A stretch of DNA of 64,000 nt. Source: Zavarzinia compransoris. Its GTDB lineage: Bacteria > Pseudomonadota > Alphaproteobacteria > Zavarziniales > Zavarziniaceae. The notes beneath the pieces were generated by a model. That model searched no databases and was not told the DNA's origin. It worked only from the letters and a program-made list of their open reading frames with translations. The stretch covers positions 62,001 through 126,000 of the forward strand of contig NZ_QGLF01000007.1 in the NCBI RefSeq assembly GCF_003173055.1, in the 5' to 3' direction. A program made the translations under genes and the position numbers. This document shows positions 8,568-19,089 of the stretch, piece after piece; within the stretch, counting starts at the first letter, position 1, and each line of letters begins with the position of its first letter.

Positions 8568-9284
8568 ATGACGACAGGACCCGACACCCCCACCCCCTGG
8601 ACCGAATTCCGCGACGGGCTGACCACGGTCTTCCCGGCGATCGCCGCGGCTGTGCCCTTTGCCCTGCTGATCGGCGCGCTGGCCGTCGACAAGGGCTTGA
8701 GCGCGCTTGAAAGCGGCCTGATGTCGGCCCTGGTCTTTGCCGGGGCGTCGCAATTCGTGGCCCTGGACTCCTGGTCCGCGCCGGCGCCCTGGCTGGCGCT
8801 GGGGCTGACGGCCCTGGTGGTCAACCTGCGCCACGGCTTGATGAGCCTGTCGCTGGTTCGCCACCTCGGGCTGTTCCCGCGCTGGCTCCGCCCTCTCGCC
8901 CTGCTCCTGATGGTCGACGAATCCTGGGCCTTCGCCGAGGCGCGGGCGGCGCGCCACCCGCTGACGCCCGCCTTCTATGCCGGGCTGACCGTGGTCTTCT
9001 ACCTGTCCTGGGTGGCGGCGACCCTGGCCGGGGCGGCCCTGGGCAGCCTGCTGCGCGATCCGAAGGCGCTGGGCCTCGACTTTACCTTCATCGCCATTTT
9101 CATCGTCCTGATTCTGGGCTTCCGCGCCCGGCCCGGCTTTGCCGCCATCGTGCCGGCCAGCGCCGGTACCGCCGCCCTGGTCGATGCCCTCTATCCCGGT
9201 CCCTGGTCGATCATGGCCGGGGCGCTGGCCGGGGTTCTGCTCGCCATGCTCCGGCCGGTGCCGGGGGCGAGGGAAGCGTCATGA
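8568..9284 (+). CDS. azlC: AzlC family branched-chain amino acid exporter subunit
   Basis: 238 residues, largely hydrophobic. The family signature region is SALVFAGASQFVALDSW near 58-75 and LVVNLRHGLMSLSL near 90-103. AzlC with AzlD forms an exporter of branched-chain amino acids (and analogues such as azaleucine) in the inner membrane. The stop overlaps the azlD start (ATGA at 9281-9284), so the two are translated together. No regulator lies beside the pair. Confidence 0.9.
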   Translation: MTTGPDTPTPWTEFRDGLTTVFPAIAAAVPFALLIGALAVDKGLSALESGLMSALVFAGASQFVALDSWSAPAPWLALGLTALVVNLRHGLMSLSLVRHLGLFPRWLRPLALLLMVDESWAFAEARAARHPLTPAFYAGLTVVFYLSWVAATLAGAALGSLLRDPKALGLDFTFIAIFIVLILGFRARPGFAAIVPASAGTAALVDALYPGPWSIMAGALAGVLLAMLRPVPGAREAS

Positions 9285-9583
9285 GCCTCGACCTGCACAC
9301 CGTGCTCGCCATTCTCGCCATGGCGGCGGCGACCGCCTTGCCCCGGCTGTGCGGGCTGCTGCTGCCTGCGGGCTTCCGTTTCCGCGGCCGGCTCGCCGCC
9401 GGTCTCGAGGCGATGCCGCCCGCCGTCCTCGCCGCCATCGTGGCGCCGACGCTGCTCACCACCGGCTGGGCCGAAACCCTGGCCGGGTTCGCCGTGATCC
9501 TGGCCGCCTGGCGCCTGCCCATGATCGCGGCAATCGCCACCGGCATCCTGGCCGCGGCCGGCTTCCGCGCCCTGATCGGCTGA
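9281..9583 (+). CDS. azlD: AzlD family small membrane subunit of branched-chain amino acid exporter
   Basis: 100 residues with three or four short hydrophobic helices (VLAILAMAAATALPRLCGLL; AVLAAIVAPTLLTTGW; IAAIATGILAAAGFRALIG), the usual size and pattern of AzlD. It is the obligate partner of AzlC, whose gene overlaps it by four bases. A 32-nt perfect palindrome begins two bases after its stop and probably ends the transcript. Confidence 0.88.
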   Translation: MSLDLHTVLAILAMAAATALPRLCGLLLPAGFRFRGRLAAGLEAMPPAVLAAIVAPTLLTTGWAETLAGFAVILAAWRLPMIAAIATGILAAAGFRALIG

Positions 9584-9585
9584 CG

Positions 9586-9617
9586 GCCCTGCGGAATGAA
9601 CGTTCATTCCGCAGGGC
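9586..9617. terminator. 32-nt perfect palindrome after azlD
   Basis: The left arm GCCCTGCGGAATGAAC is followed directly by its exact reverse complement, giving 16-bp arms with no spacer. As RNA it would fold as a long stem with a tetraloop; a T-rich stretch (tttattttt) lies only about 30 bases on, so it is not a textbook terminator. It could also be a dimeric protein operator upstream of crcB. The class is an inference; the symmetry is plain in the sequence. Confidence 0.55.
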
Positions 9618-9771
9618 GGGGAAGGGGGGGAGGGCTGCGCATTTATTTTTGCCGCGGTTCGCGCCACCCTGTGGCGTGCCGATTTCCGGTACGGCTTGCC
9701 CCGTGGCGCTGGCCTCGCTAGCTTGCGCGCCCGGCGGCAAGGTCAGTCCCGGCGATGGATGAGGTGAGACG

Positions 9772-10152
9772 ATGGGCCCCTATGTACTGGTGGCGGTGGG
9801 TGGTGCTGCGGGGTCGGTGCTGCGCCTCGCGGTGGCGCGGCTGGCACAGGCGGCGCTCGGGGCCGGCTTTCCCTATGGCACGCTCGCGGTCAACCTGTCC
9901 GGCAGCCTGGTCATGGGCGCCCTCGCGGCCCTGTTCGCGGCGCGTGCGGGCGACGATCCGGCGCGCCTGTTCCTGATGACCGGGGTGCTGGGCGGTTTCA
10001 CCACCTTTTCCGCCTTCTCGCTCGATGCCTATGGGCTGTGGGCGCGGGGCGAGGCGGGGGCGGCGGCGCTCTATGTCGCCGCGTCGGTGGTCCTGTCGAT
10101 CGGGGCGCTGGTGGTCGGTTTCTGGTTGGTCAGGCAGGTTGTGGCATCATGA
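9772..10152 (+). CDS. crcB: Fluoride ion exporter CrcB/Fluc
   Basis: 126 residues with four hydrophobic helices. Family blocks are visible: GGAAGSVLRLAVARL near the start, FPYGTLAVNLSGSLVMGAL (central Asn of the pore) and LGGFTTFSAFSLDAYGL with the phenylalanine track. It lowers cytoplasmic fluoride as a dual-topology dimer. No fluoride riboswitch consensus was found in the 154 bases between the palindrome and the gene. The stop overlaps the start of the next gene (ATGA), linking it to rRNA modification and F1 assembly genes, an order I recall from other alphaproteobacteria. Confidence 0.92.
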   Translation: MGPYVLVAVGGAAGSVLRLAVARLAQAALGAGFPYGTLAVNLSGSLVMGALAALFAARAGDDPARLFLMTGVLGGFTTFSAFSLDAYGLWARGEAGAAALYVAASVVLSIGALVVGFWLVRQVVAS

Positions 10153-11165
10153 GCACGGTGGTTCTGCGCAAGGTCGAGGCGGCGGATGCGGACATGCGCC
10201 TGGACCGCTGGTTCAAGCGCCATTATCCCGACCTCGGCCACGGCCGACTGGAGAAATTGCTCCGCACCGGCCAGGTCCGGGTCAACGGCGGGCGGGTGAA
10301 GGCGGCCGACCGCCTGGCGACCGGCGACGAGATCCGCGTGCCGCCCCTGGGCGAGGCGCCGAAACCCACCGCCCCCAAGGCCGACGGCCCGCCGCCCCTG
10401 ACCGGCAAGCTGGCCGAAATCGCCGCGTCGCTGAAGAAAGCCATCATCCATCGCGACGACCGGGTGATCGTGATCAACAAGCCGCCGGGCCTCGCGGTCC
10501 AGGGCGGCAGCGGCCTCAACGACGCCCATCTCGATGCCGCCTTGGACGCGCTCCGCTTCGGCGCGGCGGAACGGCCGAAACTGGTGCACCGGCTGGACAA
10601 GGATACTTCCGGCGTGCTGGTCCTGGCGCGCGACCGGCTGGCGGCATCGGCCCTGACCAAGGCGTTCCGCGCCCGCGATGCGGCCAAGACCTATTGGGCG
10701 CTGGTGGCCGGCGTGCCCCGGCCCGCGCGCGGCCGGATCAACCTGGCCCTGGCGAAGGAAGGCCCGGCCGGCCACGAGAAGATGCGCGCCGTCACCCATC
10801 CGGAAGACGATGACGACGCAAAGCGCGCCGTCACCTATTACGCCGTGGTCGAACAGGCGGGCGGGCGGGTCGGCTGGCTGGCGATGCGGCCGCTGACCGG
10901 GCGGACCCACCAGTTGCGCGCCCATGCCGCTTTCCTCGGCACCCCCATCGTCGGTGACGGCAAATACGGCGGGGCCGAGGCTTTCCTCACCGGCGGGGTC
11001 AGCCGCAAGCTGCACCTGCATGCCAGGGCGATCGACATCGCCCACCCGGACGGCGGCCGCCTGACGGTGACGGCCGAACTGCCGCACCACATGGTGGAAA
11101 GTTTCAAGCTCCTCGGCTTCGATGCCACGGCCGGGGCGGATGTCTTTGCGGAACTGGACGAATGA
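10149..11165 (+). CDS. rluC: RluA-family 23S rRNA pseudouridine synthase (RluC-like)
   Basis: 338 residues. An S4 RNA-binding domain occupies about 12-75 (MRLDRWFKRHYPDLGHGRLE, then RTGQVRVNG). The catalytic domain carries HRLDKDTSGVLVLAR with the nucleophilic Asp at residue 150, and RPLTGRTHQLRAHAAFLGTPI with the conserved Arg/His block. The S4 domain plus this core fits RluC or RluD; which 23S uridines are modified cannot be decided here. Its start overlaps the crcB stop and its stop overlaps the atp12 start. Confidence 0.88.
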   Translation: MSTVVLRKVEAADADMRLDRWFKRHYPDLGHGRLEKLLRTGQVRVNGGRVKAADRLATGDEIRVPPLGEAPKPTAPKADGPPPLTGKLAEIAASLKKAIIHRDDRVIVINKPPGLAVQGGSGLNDAHLDAALDALRFGAAERPKLVHRLDKDTSGVLVLARDRLAASALTKAFRARDAAKTYWALVAGVPRPARGRINLALAKEGPAGHEKMRAVTHPEDDDDAKRAVTYYAVVEQAGGRVGWLAMRPLTGRTHQLRAHAAFLGTPIVGDGKYGGAEAFLTGGVSRKLHLHARAIDIAHPDGGRLTVTAELPHHMVESFKLLGFDATAGADVFAELDE

Positions 11166-11857
11166 AGCGTTTCTGGAAACAGGCCGAAGCGGTCGAGACG
11201 GCCGGCGGCTTCGCCATCGCCCTGGACGGCAAGCCGATGCGCAGCCCGGCCAAGCGCCCCCTGGTGGTGCCGACCCGGGCCCTGGCGGAAGCGATCGCGG
11301 CCGAATGGAACGAACAGCCGGCGGACTTCAAGGCCGAGGCCCTGGTGCTCACCCGCTATGCCAATACAGCGGTGGACCGGGTGGCCGATCTCCGGCCGGA
11401 CGTGGTCGCGGAACTGGCCCATTACGCCGGCACCGACCTCCTGTGCTACCGGGCCGTCGAGCCGGACGATCTGGTCGCCCGCCAGGCCGCGGCCTGGGAC
11501 CCCTGGATCGAGTGGGCGGGCCGGCGCTTCGATCTCGCATTGCGGGTGACCGCCGGCCTGATGCCCATCGCCCAGGACGCGGCGGTGGTCGCGCGCATGG
11601 CCGCCGCCCTCGATCGCCGGGCCGACGCGGAACTGGCCGCCCTGCACACGCTGGTCGGCATTCTCGGCTCCCTGGTCCTGGCGCTCGCGGTCGCCGAGGG
11701 CGAATTGGCGCTCGACGACGCCTGGCAGGCGAGCCGGGTCGACGACGACTACCAGACGGAGAAATGGGGCGAGGACGCCGAAGCGGCGGACCGCGCCGCC
11801 CGCCAGCGGGCGGATCTCGGCCATGCCCATCGTTTCTTCGGCCTGCTGCACGCCTGA
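11162..11857 (+). CDS. ATP12 family F1-ATPase assembly chaperone
   Basis: 231 residues, the usual length. Family features are KRFWKQAEAVETAGGFAIALDGKPMRSPAKRPLVVP (residues 2-37), AEWNEQ, ALVLTRYANTAVDR and TDLLCYRA. ATP12 binds the free F1 alpha subunit during assembly in mitochondria and alphaproteobacteria, so this gene itself supports an alphaproteobacterial source. The start overlaps the previous stop by four bases. Confidence 0.88.
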   Translation: MKRFWKQAEAVETAGGFAIALDGKPMRSPAKRPLVVPTRALAEAIAAEWNEQPADFKAEALVLTRYANTAVDRVADLRPDVVAELAHYAGTDLLCYRAVEPDDLVARQAAAWDPWIEWAGRRFDLALRVTAGLMPIAQDAAVVARMAAALDRRADAELAALHTLVGILGSLVLALAVAEGELALDDAWQASRVDDDYQTEKWGEDAEAADRAARQRADLGHAHRFFGLLHA

Positions 11858-11915
11858 CGGCGGGGCGTGCGGGGGGCATGCAACAATTTTGTCGCCGGCC
11901 GCAAGCCCCCTATCC

Positions 11916-11935
11916 GTCGCACTGGAACGTGCGAC
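11916..11935 (+). terminator. Hairpin after the atp12 gene
   Basis: GTCGCAC-tggaac-GTGCGAC has perfect 7-bp arms, followed by tattt. It lies 59 bases after the atp12 stop and 98 bases before pccB, so it may end the crcB-rluC-atp12 transcript. The T tract is weak. Confidence 0.4.
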
Positions 11936-12032
11936 TATTTGATGATAACAGACCCCAGTCTTTCGCGTCCGCGGCACTATAGCGCGTTGCCGCACCGTAG
12001 CCGGCCGACCGGCGCGGTTCTTGGGGGGTCTG

Positions 12033-13565
<1,533 letters not shown>

Positions 13566-13584
13566 CCGGTTGGTGGGTTCAAAG

Positions 13585-15585
<2,001 letters not shown>

Positions 15586-15609
15586 GCGCAGGACCTGTTG
15601 TGATCGAAG

Positions 15610-15638
15610 GGCCCCGGCGCGAACCGCCGGGGCCTTTT
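15610..15638 (+). terminator. Intrinsic terminator of pccBA
   Basis: GGCCCCGGC-gcgaacc-GCCGGGGCC with perfect 9-bp arms, immediately followed by TTTT. It lies 24 bases after the pccA stop. Confidence 0.8.
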
Positions 15639-15657
15639 GCTTTGGAGAGTGCAGGGC

Positions 15658-15933
15658 ATGAAAACGATCCGCCTGATCATTTCCGGCCGGGTGCAGGGCG
15701 TCGGCTATCGCCATTTCGCCGCCGGCAAGGCGCGCCTGCTCGGCCTTGACGGCTGGGTGCGCAACCGGCTGGACGGCACGGTCGAAGTGCTGGCCCGGGG
15801 CGAGGCGGCGGTGCTGGACGAATTGGTCGCCGCCTGCCGCCTCGGCCCGCCGGCCGCCATCGTCGGCGGCATCGACAGCCGGCCGGCGGAGGACGTGCCC
15901 GCGCCCGGCTTCATCCAGCGCGAAACGGCGTGA
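15658..15933 (+). CDS. acyP: Acylphosphatase
   Basis: 91 residues, the family size. The signature is intact: GRVQGVGYRHFAAGKA, with the phosphate-binding loop and catalytic Arg, then GLDGWVRNRLDGTVEVLARG with the catalytic Asn. It hydrolyses carboxyl-phosphate bonds such as acetyl phosphate. ATG 15658 sits just past the pccA terminator with GGAGAG before it. A hypothetical gene follows after seven bases in the same direction. Confidence 0.92.
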   Translation: MKTIRLIISGRVQGVGYRHFAAGKARLLGLDGWVRNRLDGTVEVLARGEAAVLDELVAACRLGPPAAIVGGIDSRPAEDVPAPGFIQRETA

Positions 15934-15940
15934 GGCGGCC

Positions 15941-16288
15941 ATGGCCGGGGCAACCGTAACCCTGTGGCGCCCGGTCGGGCCGGCGGAGCTGGACCTGATC
16001 CGGGCCGCCGGCATGCGCGCCTTTCCGCCTCGGCTGGCGGACCAGCCGATCTTCTATCCCGTCCTCTCCGAGGCCTATGCGATCAAGATCGCGCGGGACT
16101 GGAACGTGCCGGCCAGCGGCCTGGGCTTCGTCACCCGCTTCGAGGTGCGGCGCGATTATCTCGACCGCTACCGGCCCCAGCCGGCGGGGGGGCGCGAGCA
16201 CCTGGAATATTGGATCCCGGCGGCGGCGCTGCCGGACTTCAACGCCGCGATCGTCGGGGAGATCGAGGTCAACCACGGTTTTCCCTGA
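15941..16288 (+). CDS. Conserved hypothetical protein, often named ADP-ribosylation/crystallin J1-like
   Basis: 115 residues. Blocks such as LWRPVGPAELDLI, RAFPPRLADQPIFYPVLSEAYA and ARDWNVPASGLGFVTRFEV are typical of a small soluble family that databases usually label ADP-ribosylation/crystallin J1; that name is inherited and no activity is known to me. No signal or membrane segment. It is seven bases after acyP and probably in its operon. Confidence 0.65.
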   Translation: MAGATVTLWRPVGPAELDLIRAAGMRAFPPRLADQPIFYPVLSEAYAIKIARDWNVPASGLGFVTRFEVRRDYLDRYRPQPAGGREHLEYWIPAAALPDFNAAIVGEIEVNHGFP

Positions 16289-16385
16289 CGTCGAATGCAA
16301 ATGGCGCAAGGAACCCCCAACCATGTCATGGGTTGACGTTCGTGGGGGCAATTGCAACATCTGGCGCATTCGCCTCGGAGCCTCG

Positions 16386-17060
16386 ATGTACCGTTATCTG
16401 ACCTGGGCTGTCGGCATTCTGGCCCTCGCCCCCGTGGTGGGCGCGATCGGCTACGACCTGACGATCGAACGCCTGGCCCTTGCCCATGCGGTGACCGCGC
16501 GGGAAGAGACCGTGCGCCCGGCGGGCGAGGTTTCCAACGAAGGCGTGGAGCGGATCGTGGTCATGCCGCTGCAGCCCGCCGAGGCGGACCGCCGCACGGT
16601 CCAGGTGAATGCCAGCGGGCCGGTGGTCGCCGCCACCCGCCAGGAGATGGGCTCCGCCGTCCATCTCCAGGGGGCGCCCGAGGTCTTCACCGAATCGGCC
16701 GCGGGCAGCGCTTGGGTGGAATTGTCGCCGGCGGTGGCGGCCAAGCTCGCCGGGCGCATGGCGCGCATCACCCTCTGGGCCCGGGCCGACCGGCAGAATC
16801 CGTCGCGCGAATTCGCCATGGCCCTGACCATCGACGGCGGCCCGGCCGAATGGACCCGCTTCACCACCAATACCGTCGCCTATGAAAGCTATGCCTTCAA
16901 CGTGCCGGTGCCGGCCGATGCGGCGGGCAGGACCCTGCGGGTCATGATCATGCCGGACATGGACCAGAAGGGCGCCGCGATCGCCGCCAGCCACCTGATT
17001 ATCGACCGCGTGCTCCGCCCCGGCGAGGCCGACCCCGCCACCATCGGCCAAGGTCGCTGA
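16386..17060 (+). CDS. Membrane-anchored hypothetical protein with beta-rich periplasmic part
   Basis: 224 residues from ATG 16386, which has GGAG at good spacing; ATG 16323 would add 21 residues. Residues 1-25 (MYRYLTWAVGILALAPVVGA) form one membrane anchor or uncleaved signal. The rest is predicted beta-rich and soluble (AWVELSPAVAAKLAGRMARI; EWTRFTTNTVAYESYAFNVP; GRTLRVMIMPDMDQKG), recalling jelly-roll carbohydrate-binding modules, though no family is named with confidence. It converges on lipB, and 15-bp near repeats join the two ends. Confidence 0.7.
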   Translation: MYRYLTWAVGILALAPVVGAIGYDLTIERLALAHAVTAREETVRPAGEVSNEGVERIVVMPLQPAEADRRTVQVNASGPVVAATRQEMGSAVHLQGAPEVFTESAAGSAWVELSPAVAAKLAGRMARITLWARADRQNPSREFAMALTIDGGPAEWTRFTTNTVAYESYAFNVPVPADAAGRTLRVMIMPDMDQKGAAIAASHLIIDRVLRPGEADPATIGQGR

Positions 17061-17100
17061 TCGGTTCGTCGCTGATCGGGCCGGCGCTGATCAGGCTGCC
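17056..17100. repeat. Three 15-bp tandem near-repeats at a convergent gene junction
   Basis: GCTGATCGG, GCTGATCGG and GCTGATCAG begin at 17056, 17071 and 17086, an exact 15-base period with divergent filler. The first copy contains the stop codon of the plus-strand gene and the third the stop codon of lipB on the minus strand. Confidence 0.6.
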
Positions 17101-17804
17101 GCAGACGACTGGTGGACCAGCGGCAGGCCGAACACATCCTCGAAGGTGTCGAGCAGGGCGATATCGACATCCGCCATCGTCACCGGCAGGCCGAGGTCGA
17201 CGAGGGAGGTGACGCCATGCGCGCTGATGCCGCAGGGCACGATGCCGGTGAAATGGCCGAGGTCCGGCTCGACGTTCAGCGACAGGCCGTGAAAGGTCAC
17301 CCAGCGCCGCACCCGGACGCCGATGGCGGCGATCTTGTCCTCGCGGGCGAAGGGGGCCTCGCCCCGGGCGACCCAGACGCCGACCCGGCCGTCGCGCATC
17401 TCGCCCGTCACGTTGAAGCGGGCCAGCGCCGCGATCACCCATTTCTCCAGCTTGCAGACGAAATCGCGCAGGTCCCGGCCGTGTTTCGCCAGGTCCAGCA
17501 TGACATAGACCACGCGCTGCCCCGGCCCGTGATAGGTGAAGCGCCCGCCGCGCCCGGCGTCATAGACCGGGAAGCGCCCGGGGGCCAGCAGTTCGTCCGC
17601 CGCAGCACTGGTGCCCGCGGTATAGAGCGGGGGGTGCTCGACCAGCCAGATCCGCTCCCGCGCGGTGCCGGCGCGGATCGCCTCCACCCGCTGCTCCATG
17701 GCGGCGAGGGCGGCCGGGTAATCGGTCAGGCCCGGGGCGATGACCCATTCAATCACATTGGCAGGGGCGATCGCATCGGCGGGGGCGTCGGGCGGCGTGT
17801 CCAT
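17091..17804 (-). CDS. lipB: Octanoyl-[ACP]:protein N-octanoyltransferase
   Basis: 237 residues. LipB moves octanoyl groups from acyl carrier protein to lipoyl domains of 2-oxoacid dehydrogenases and GcvH. Conserved blocks are [54 protein letters not shown] with catalytic Lys157, and GIVPCGI with catalytic Cys191. ATG 17804 is preferred; an upstream in-frame ATG at 17855 would add 17 residues into the divergent promoter. No lipA is seen nearby. Confidence 0.93.
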   Translation of the reverse strand: MDTPPDAPADAIAPANVIEWVIAPGLTDYPAALAAMEQRVEAIRAGTARERIWLVEHPPLYTAGTSAAADELLAPGRFPVYDAGRGGRFTYHGPGQRVVYVMLDLAKHGRDLRDFVCKLEKWVIAALARFNVTGEMRDGRVGVWVARGEAPFAREDKIAAIGVRVRRWVTFHGLSLNVEPDLGHFTGIVPCGISAHGVTSLVDLGLPVTMADVDIALLDTFEDVFGLPLVHQSSAAA

Positions 17805-17815
17805 GATCGATCCTG

Positions 17816-17846
17816 TTAACCTGAAACTAAGGATGTCGGGTAAGAC
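17816..17846 (+). promoter_or_regulatory. CtrA-like site and candidate promoter of the FliN-like gene
   Basis: TTAA-N7-CTAA (17816-17830) matches seven of eight bases of the CtrA consensus TTAA-N7-TTAA. It is followed after eight bases by GGTAAGAC (17839-17846), six of eight matches to the Caulobacter -10 pattern GCTANAWC. A transcript would start about 20 bases before the TTG start codon. Confidence 0.4.
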
Positions 17847-17873
17847 TGGCCTCATCCATCGGAGGGGTCAGCC

Positions 17874-18110
17874 TTGTCCGCAGTCGGCGAAGTCTTCATC
17901 GATATATCAGTGGTGCTCGGCCAGTCGACCATGCCCATTCATCAATTGCTGAAAATGGGGCGCGGCGCCGTCATCGAACTGGACGCGAAGGAAAGCGAGC
18001 CGGTGATGATCCTGGCCAACGGCCGGCCCATCGCGCGCGGGGAAATCGTGCTGTCCGGCGACCGCATCGCCGTTTCCGTCACCGAACTGCTGTTCGGCAA
18101 CAATCGCTGA
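17874..18110 (+). CDS. Minimal FliN/SpoA-domain protein (orphan motor switch-like)
   Basis: 78 residues from TTG, supported by GGAGGGG seven bases upstream; no ATG fits. The entire protein is one SpoA domain: VFIDISVVLGQSTMPIHQLL, then GRGAVIELDAKESEPVMILANGRPIARGEIV and ISVTEL-like end, aligning with the C-terminal part of FliN. FliN forms the lower ring of the flagellar switch with FliG and FliM; the N-terminal portion usual in longer FliN is missing. No other structural flagellar genes lie in the window, so it is an orphan, and it could instead serve a type III-related complex. Confidence 0.8.
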   Translation: MSAVGEVFIDISVVLGQSTMPIHQLLKMGRGAVIELDAKESEPVMILANGRPIARGEIVLSGDRIAVSVTELLFGNNR

Positions 18111-18168
18111 AACCGATCGCCCATGCGCCTGCATCATGGCAGGGGCGCAAGGGTGGCTCCCTGGCGGT

Positions 18169-18354
18169 TCAGGCGTATTGATCGACGATCTTGCCCATGC
18201 CCTCGGGGGCCTGGGGCGCGGCAGCTGCCGTCTCGACCAGGGCGAGCACGCTCTGGCGCTGGAAATCCGCATTCTGCCGCAGAAACGCGAGGGAAGCCTC
18301 GGTGCGGGTCTGGCTGGTGGTCATGGCCACGGCGAGCGATGCAAGGTCGGTCAT
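18169..18354 (-). CDS. YjfB-like putative motility protein, 61 residues
   Basis: Reads MTDLASLAVAMTTSQTRTEA at the start, with a helical middle (FLRQNADFQRQSVLALVE) and GMGKIVDQYA at the end. This pattern (short leading helix with ASLA.AM..., Gln-rich helix, Gly before the end) matches the small YjfB putative motility family. Function is unknown; Bacillus YjfB is sigma-D controlled. The start follows GGAG; an ATG at 18372 is less likely. It is convergent with the FliN-like gene and has a perfect CtrA-type site upstream. Confidence 0.65.
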   Translation of the reverse strand: MTDLASLAVAMTTSQTRTEASLAFLRQNADFQRQSVLALVETAAAAPQAPEGMGKIVDQYA

Positions 18355-18374
18355 GGTTTTTCTCCACCCCATCC

Positions 18375-18405
18375 TATAGCCCGTGCCCCCTTAACCACAA
18401 GTTAA
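18375..18405 (-). promoter_or_regulatory. CtrA-type site and promoter upstream of the YjfB-like gene
   Basis: TTAA-CCACAAG-TTAA at 18391-18405 is a perfect CtrA consensus (TTAA-N7-TTAA) in GC-rich surroundings. Reading the minus strand, GCTATAGG (18380-18373) follows ten bases after the box and resembles the alphaproteobacterial -10 GCTANAWC. The gene start is at 18354. Confidence 0.55.
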
Positions 18406-18410
18406 AACAA

Positions 18411-18436
18411 AATAAAACTGTTCAATAAAACTGTTC
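18411..18436. repeat. 13-bp perfect tandem duplication
   Basis: AATAAAACTGTTC occurs at 18411-18423 and again at 18424-18436 with no gap. The segment is strikingly AT-rich for this genome and lies in the divergent promoter between the YjfB-like gene and the siroheme gene. Two copies suggest a duplicated binding site or a replication slip. Confidence 0.7.
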
Positions 18437-18528
18437 AAATAGCCATTGCGTGGAAGGCGGTGAACCCCATATGGTCCGCAACCAATTTGCAATGCGGCGG
18501 AGTCCGTCGCAATGCCGTCGAGGTTTCC

Positions 18529-19089
18529 ATGCTGCCGCTGGCGCTCGATCTGTCCAATCTGCCGGTCGCCGTCGTCGGCCGGGGCGATGTGGTGCTGAAG
18601 CGCCTGCGCCTGGTGGACGAGGCGGGGGCGCATTCGGTCGCGGTCTATGCGCTGGAGCCGGGGCCCGAGCTGGCGGCGGCGGCGGGCGACCGGTTGCGGC
18701 CGGGCGTGCCGGAGGCGGCGGCGCTGGCCGGGGTCCGGCTGGTGATCGTCGCCGGTCTCGAGCGGGGGCAGGCGGCATCGGTGGCGGCGGCGGCCCGGTC
18801 GGTCGGCGCCCTGGTGAATGTCGAGGATGTGGTCGAGCTTTGCGATGTCCATCTACCGGCGCTGGTCCGGCGGGGCGACCTGACCATAGCAGTCTCGACC
18901 GCGGGCCGCAGTCCGGCCCTGGCCCGGCGGTTGCGCCGCCATCTCGAGGGCGAGTTCGGCCCCGAATGGCAGGAGCGCCTGCGGGAACTGGGCGAGGCCC
19001 GGCGTGTTTGGCGTGAACAGGGTCTGACGCCGGGAGAGGTTTCCCGGCGCTCGGATGCATATCTGGATGAGAAGGGATGGCTGGCATGA
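18529..19089 (+). CDS. Precorrin-2 dehydrogenase/sirohydrochlorin ferrochelatase domain protein (CysG N-terminal, Met8-like)
   Basis: 186 residues from ATG 18529, matching the N-terminal third of CysG. It begins MLPLALDLSNLPVAVVGRGD; the dinucleotide-binding loop reads VVGRGDVVLKRLRL where most relatives have VGGGxVAxRK. Later blocks fit the family: LVIVAGLE, ALVNVEDVVELCDVHLPALVRRGDLTIAVSTAGRSPALARRLR, then the helical dimer domain. Role: NAD-dependent oxidation of precorrin-2 and iron insertion to make siroheme for sulfite or nitrite reductase. It overlaps cysH by four bases. No methyltransferase domain or sulfite reductase gene is in the window. Confidence 0.82.
   Translation: MLPLALDLSNLPVAVVGRGDVVLKRLRLVDEAGAHSVAVYALEPGPELAAAAGDRLRPGVPEAAALAGVRLVIVAGLERGQAASVAAAARSVGALVNVEDVVELCDVHLPALVRRGDLTIAVSTAGRSPALARRLRRHLEGEFGPEWQERLRELGEARRVWREQGLTPGEVSRRSDAYLDEKGWLA

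Noticed and set aside
9618-9771. Possible fluoride riboswitch before crcB
   Set aside because: The conserved crcB-motif bases and pseudoknot pattern could not be found; only ordinary GC-rich sequence is present.
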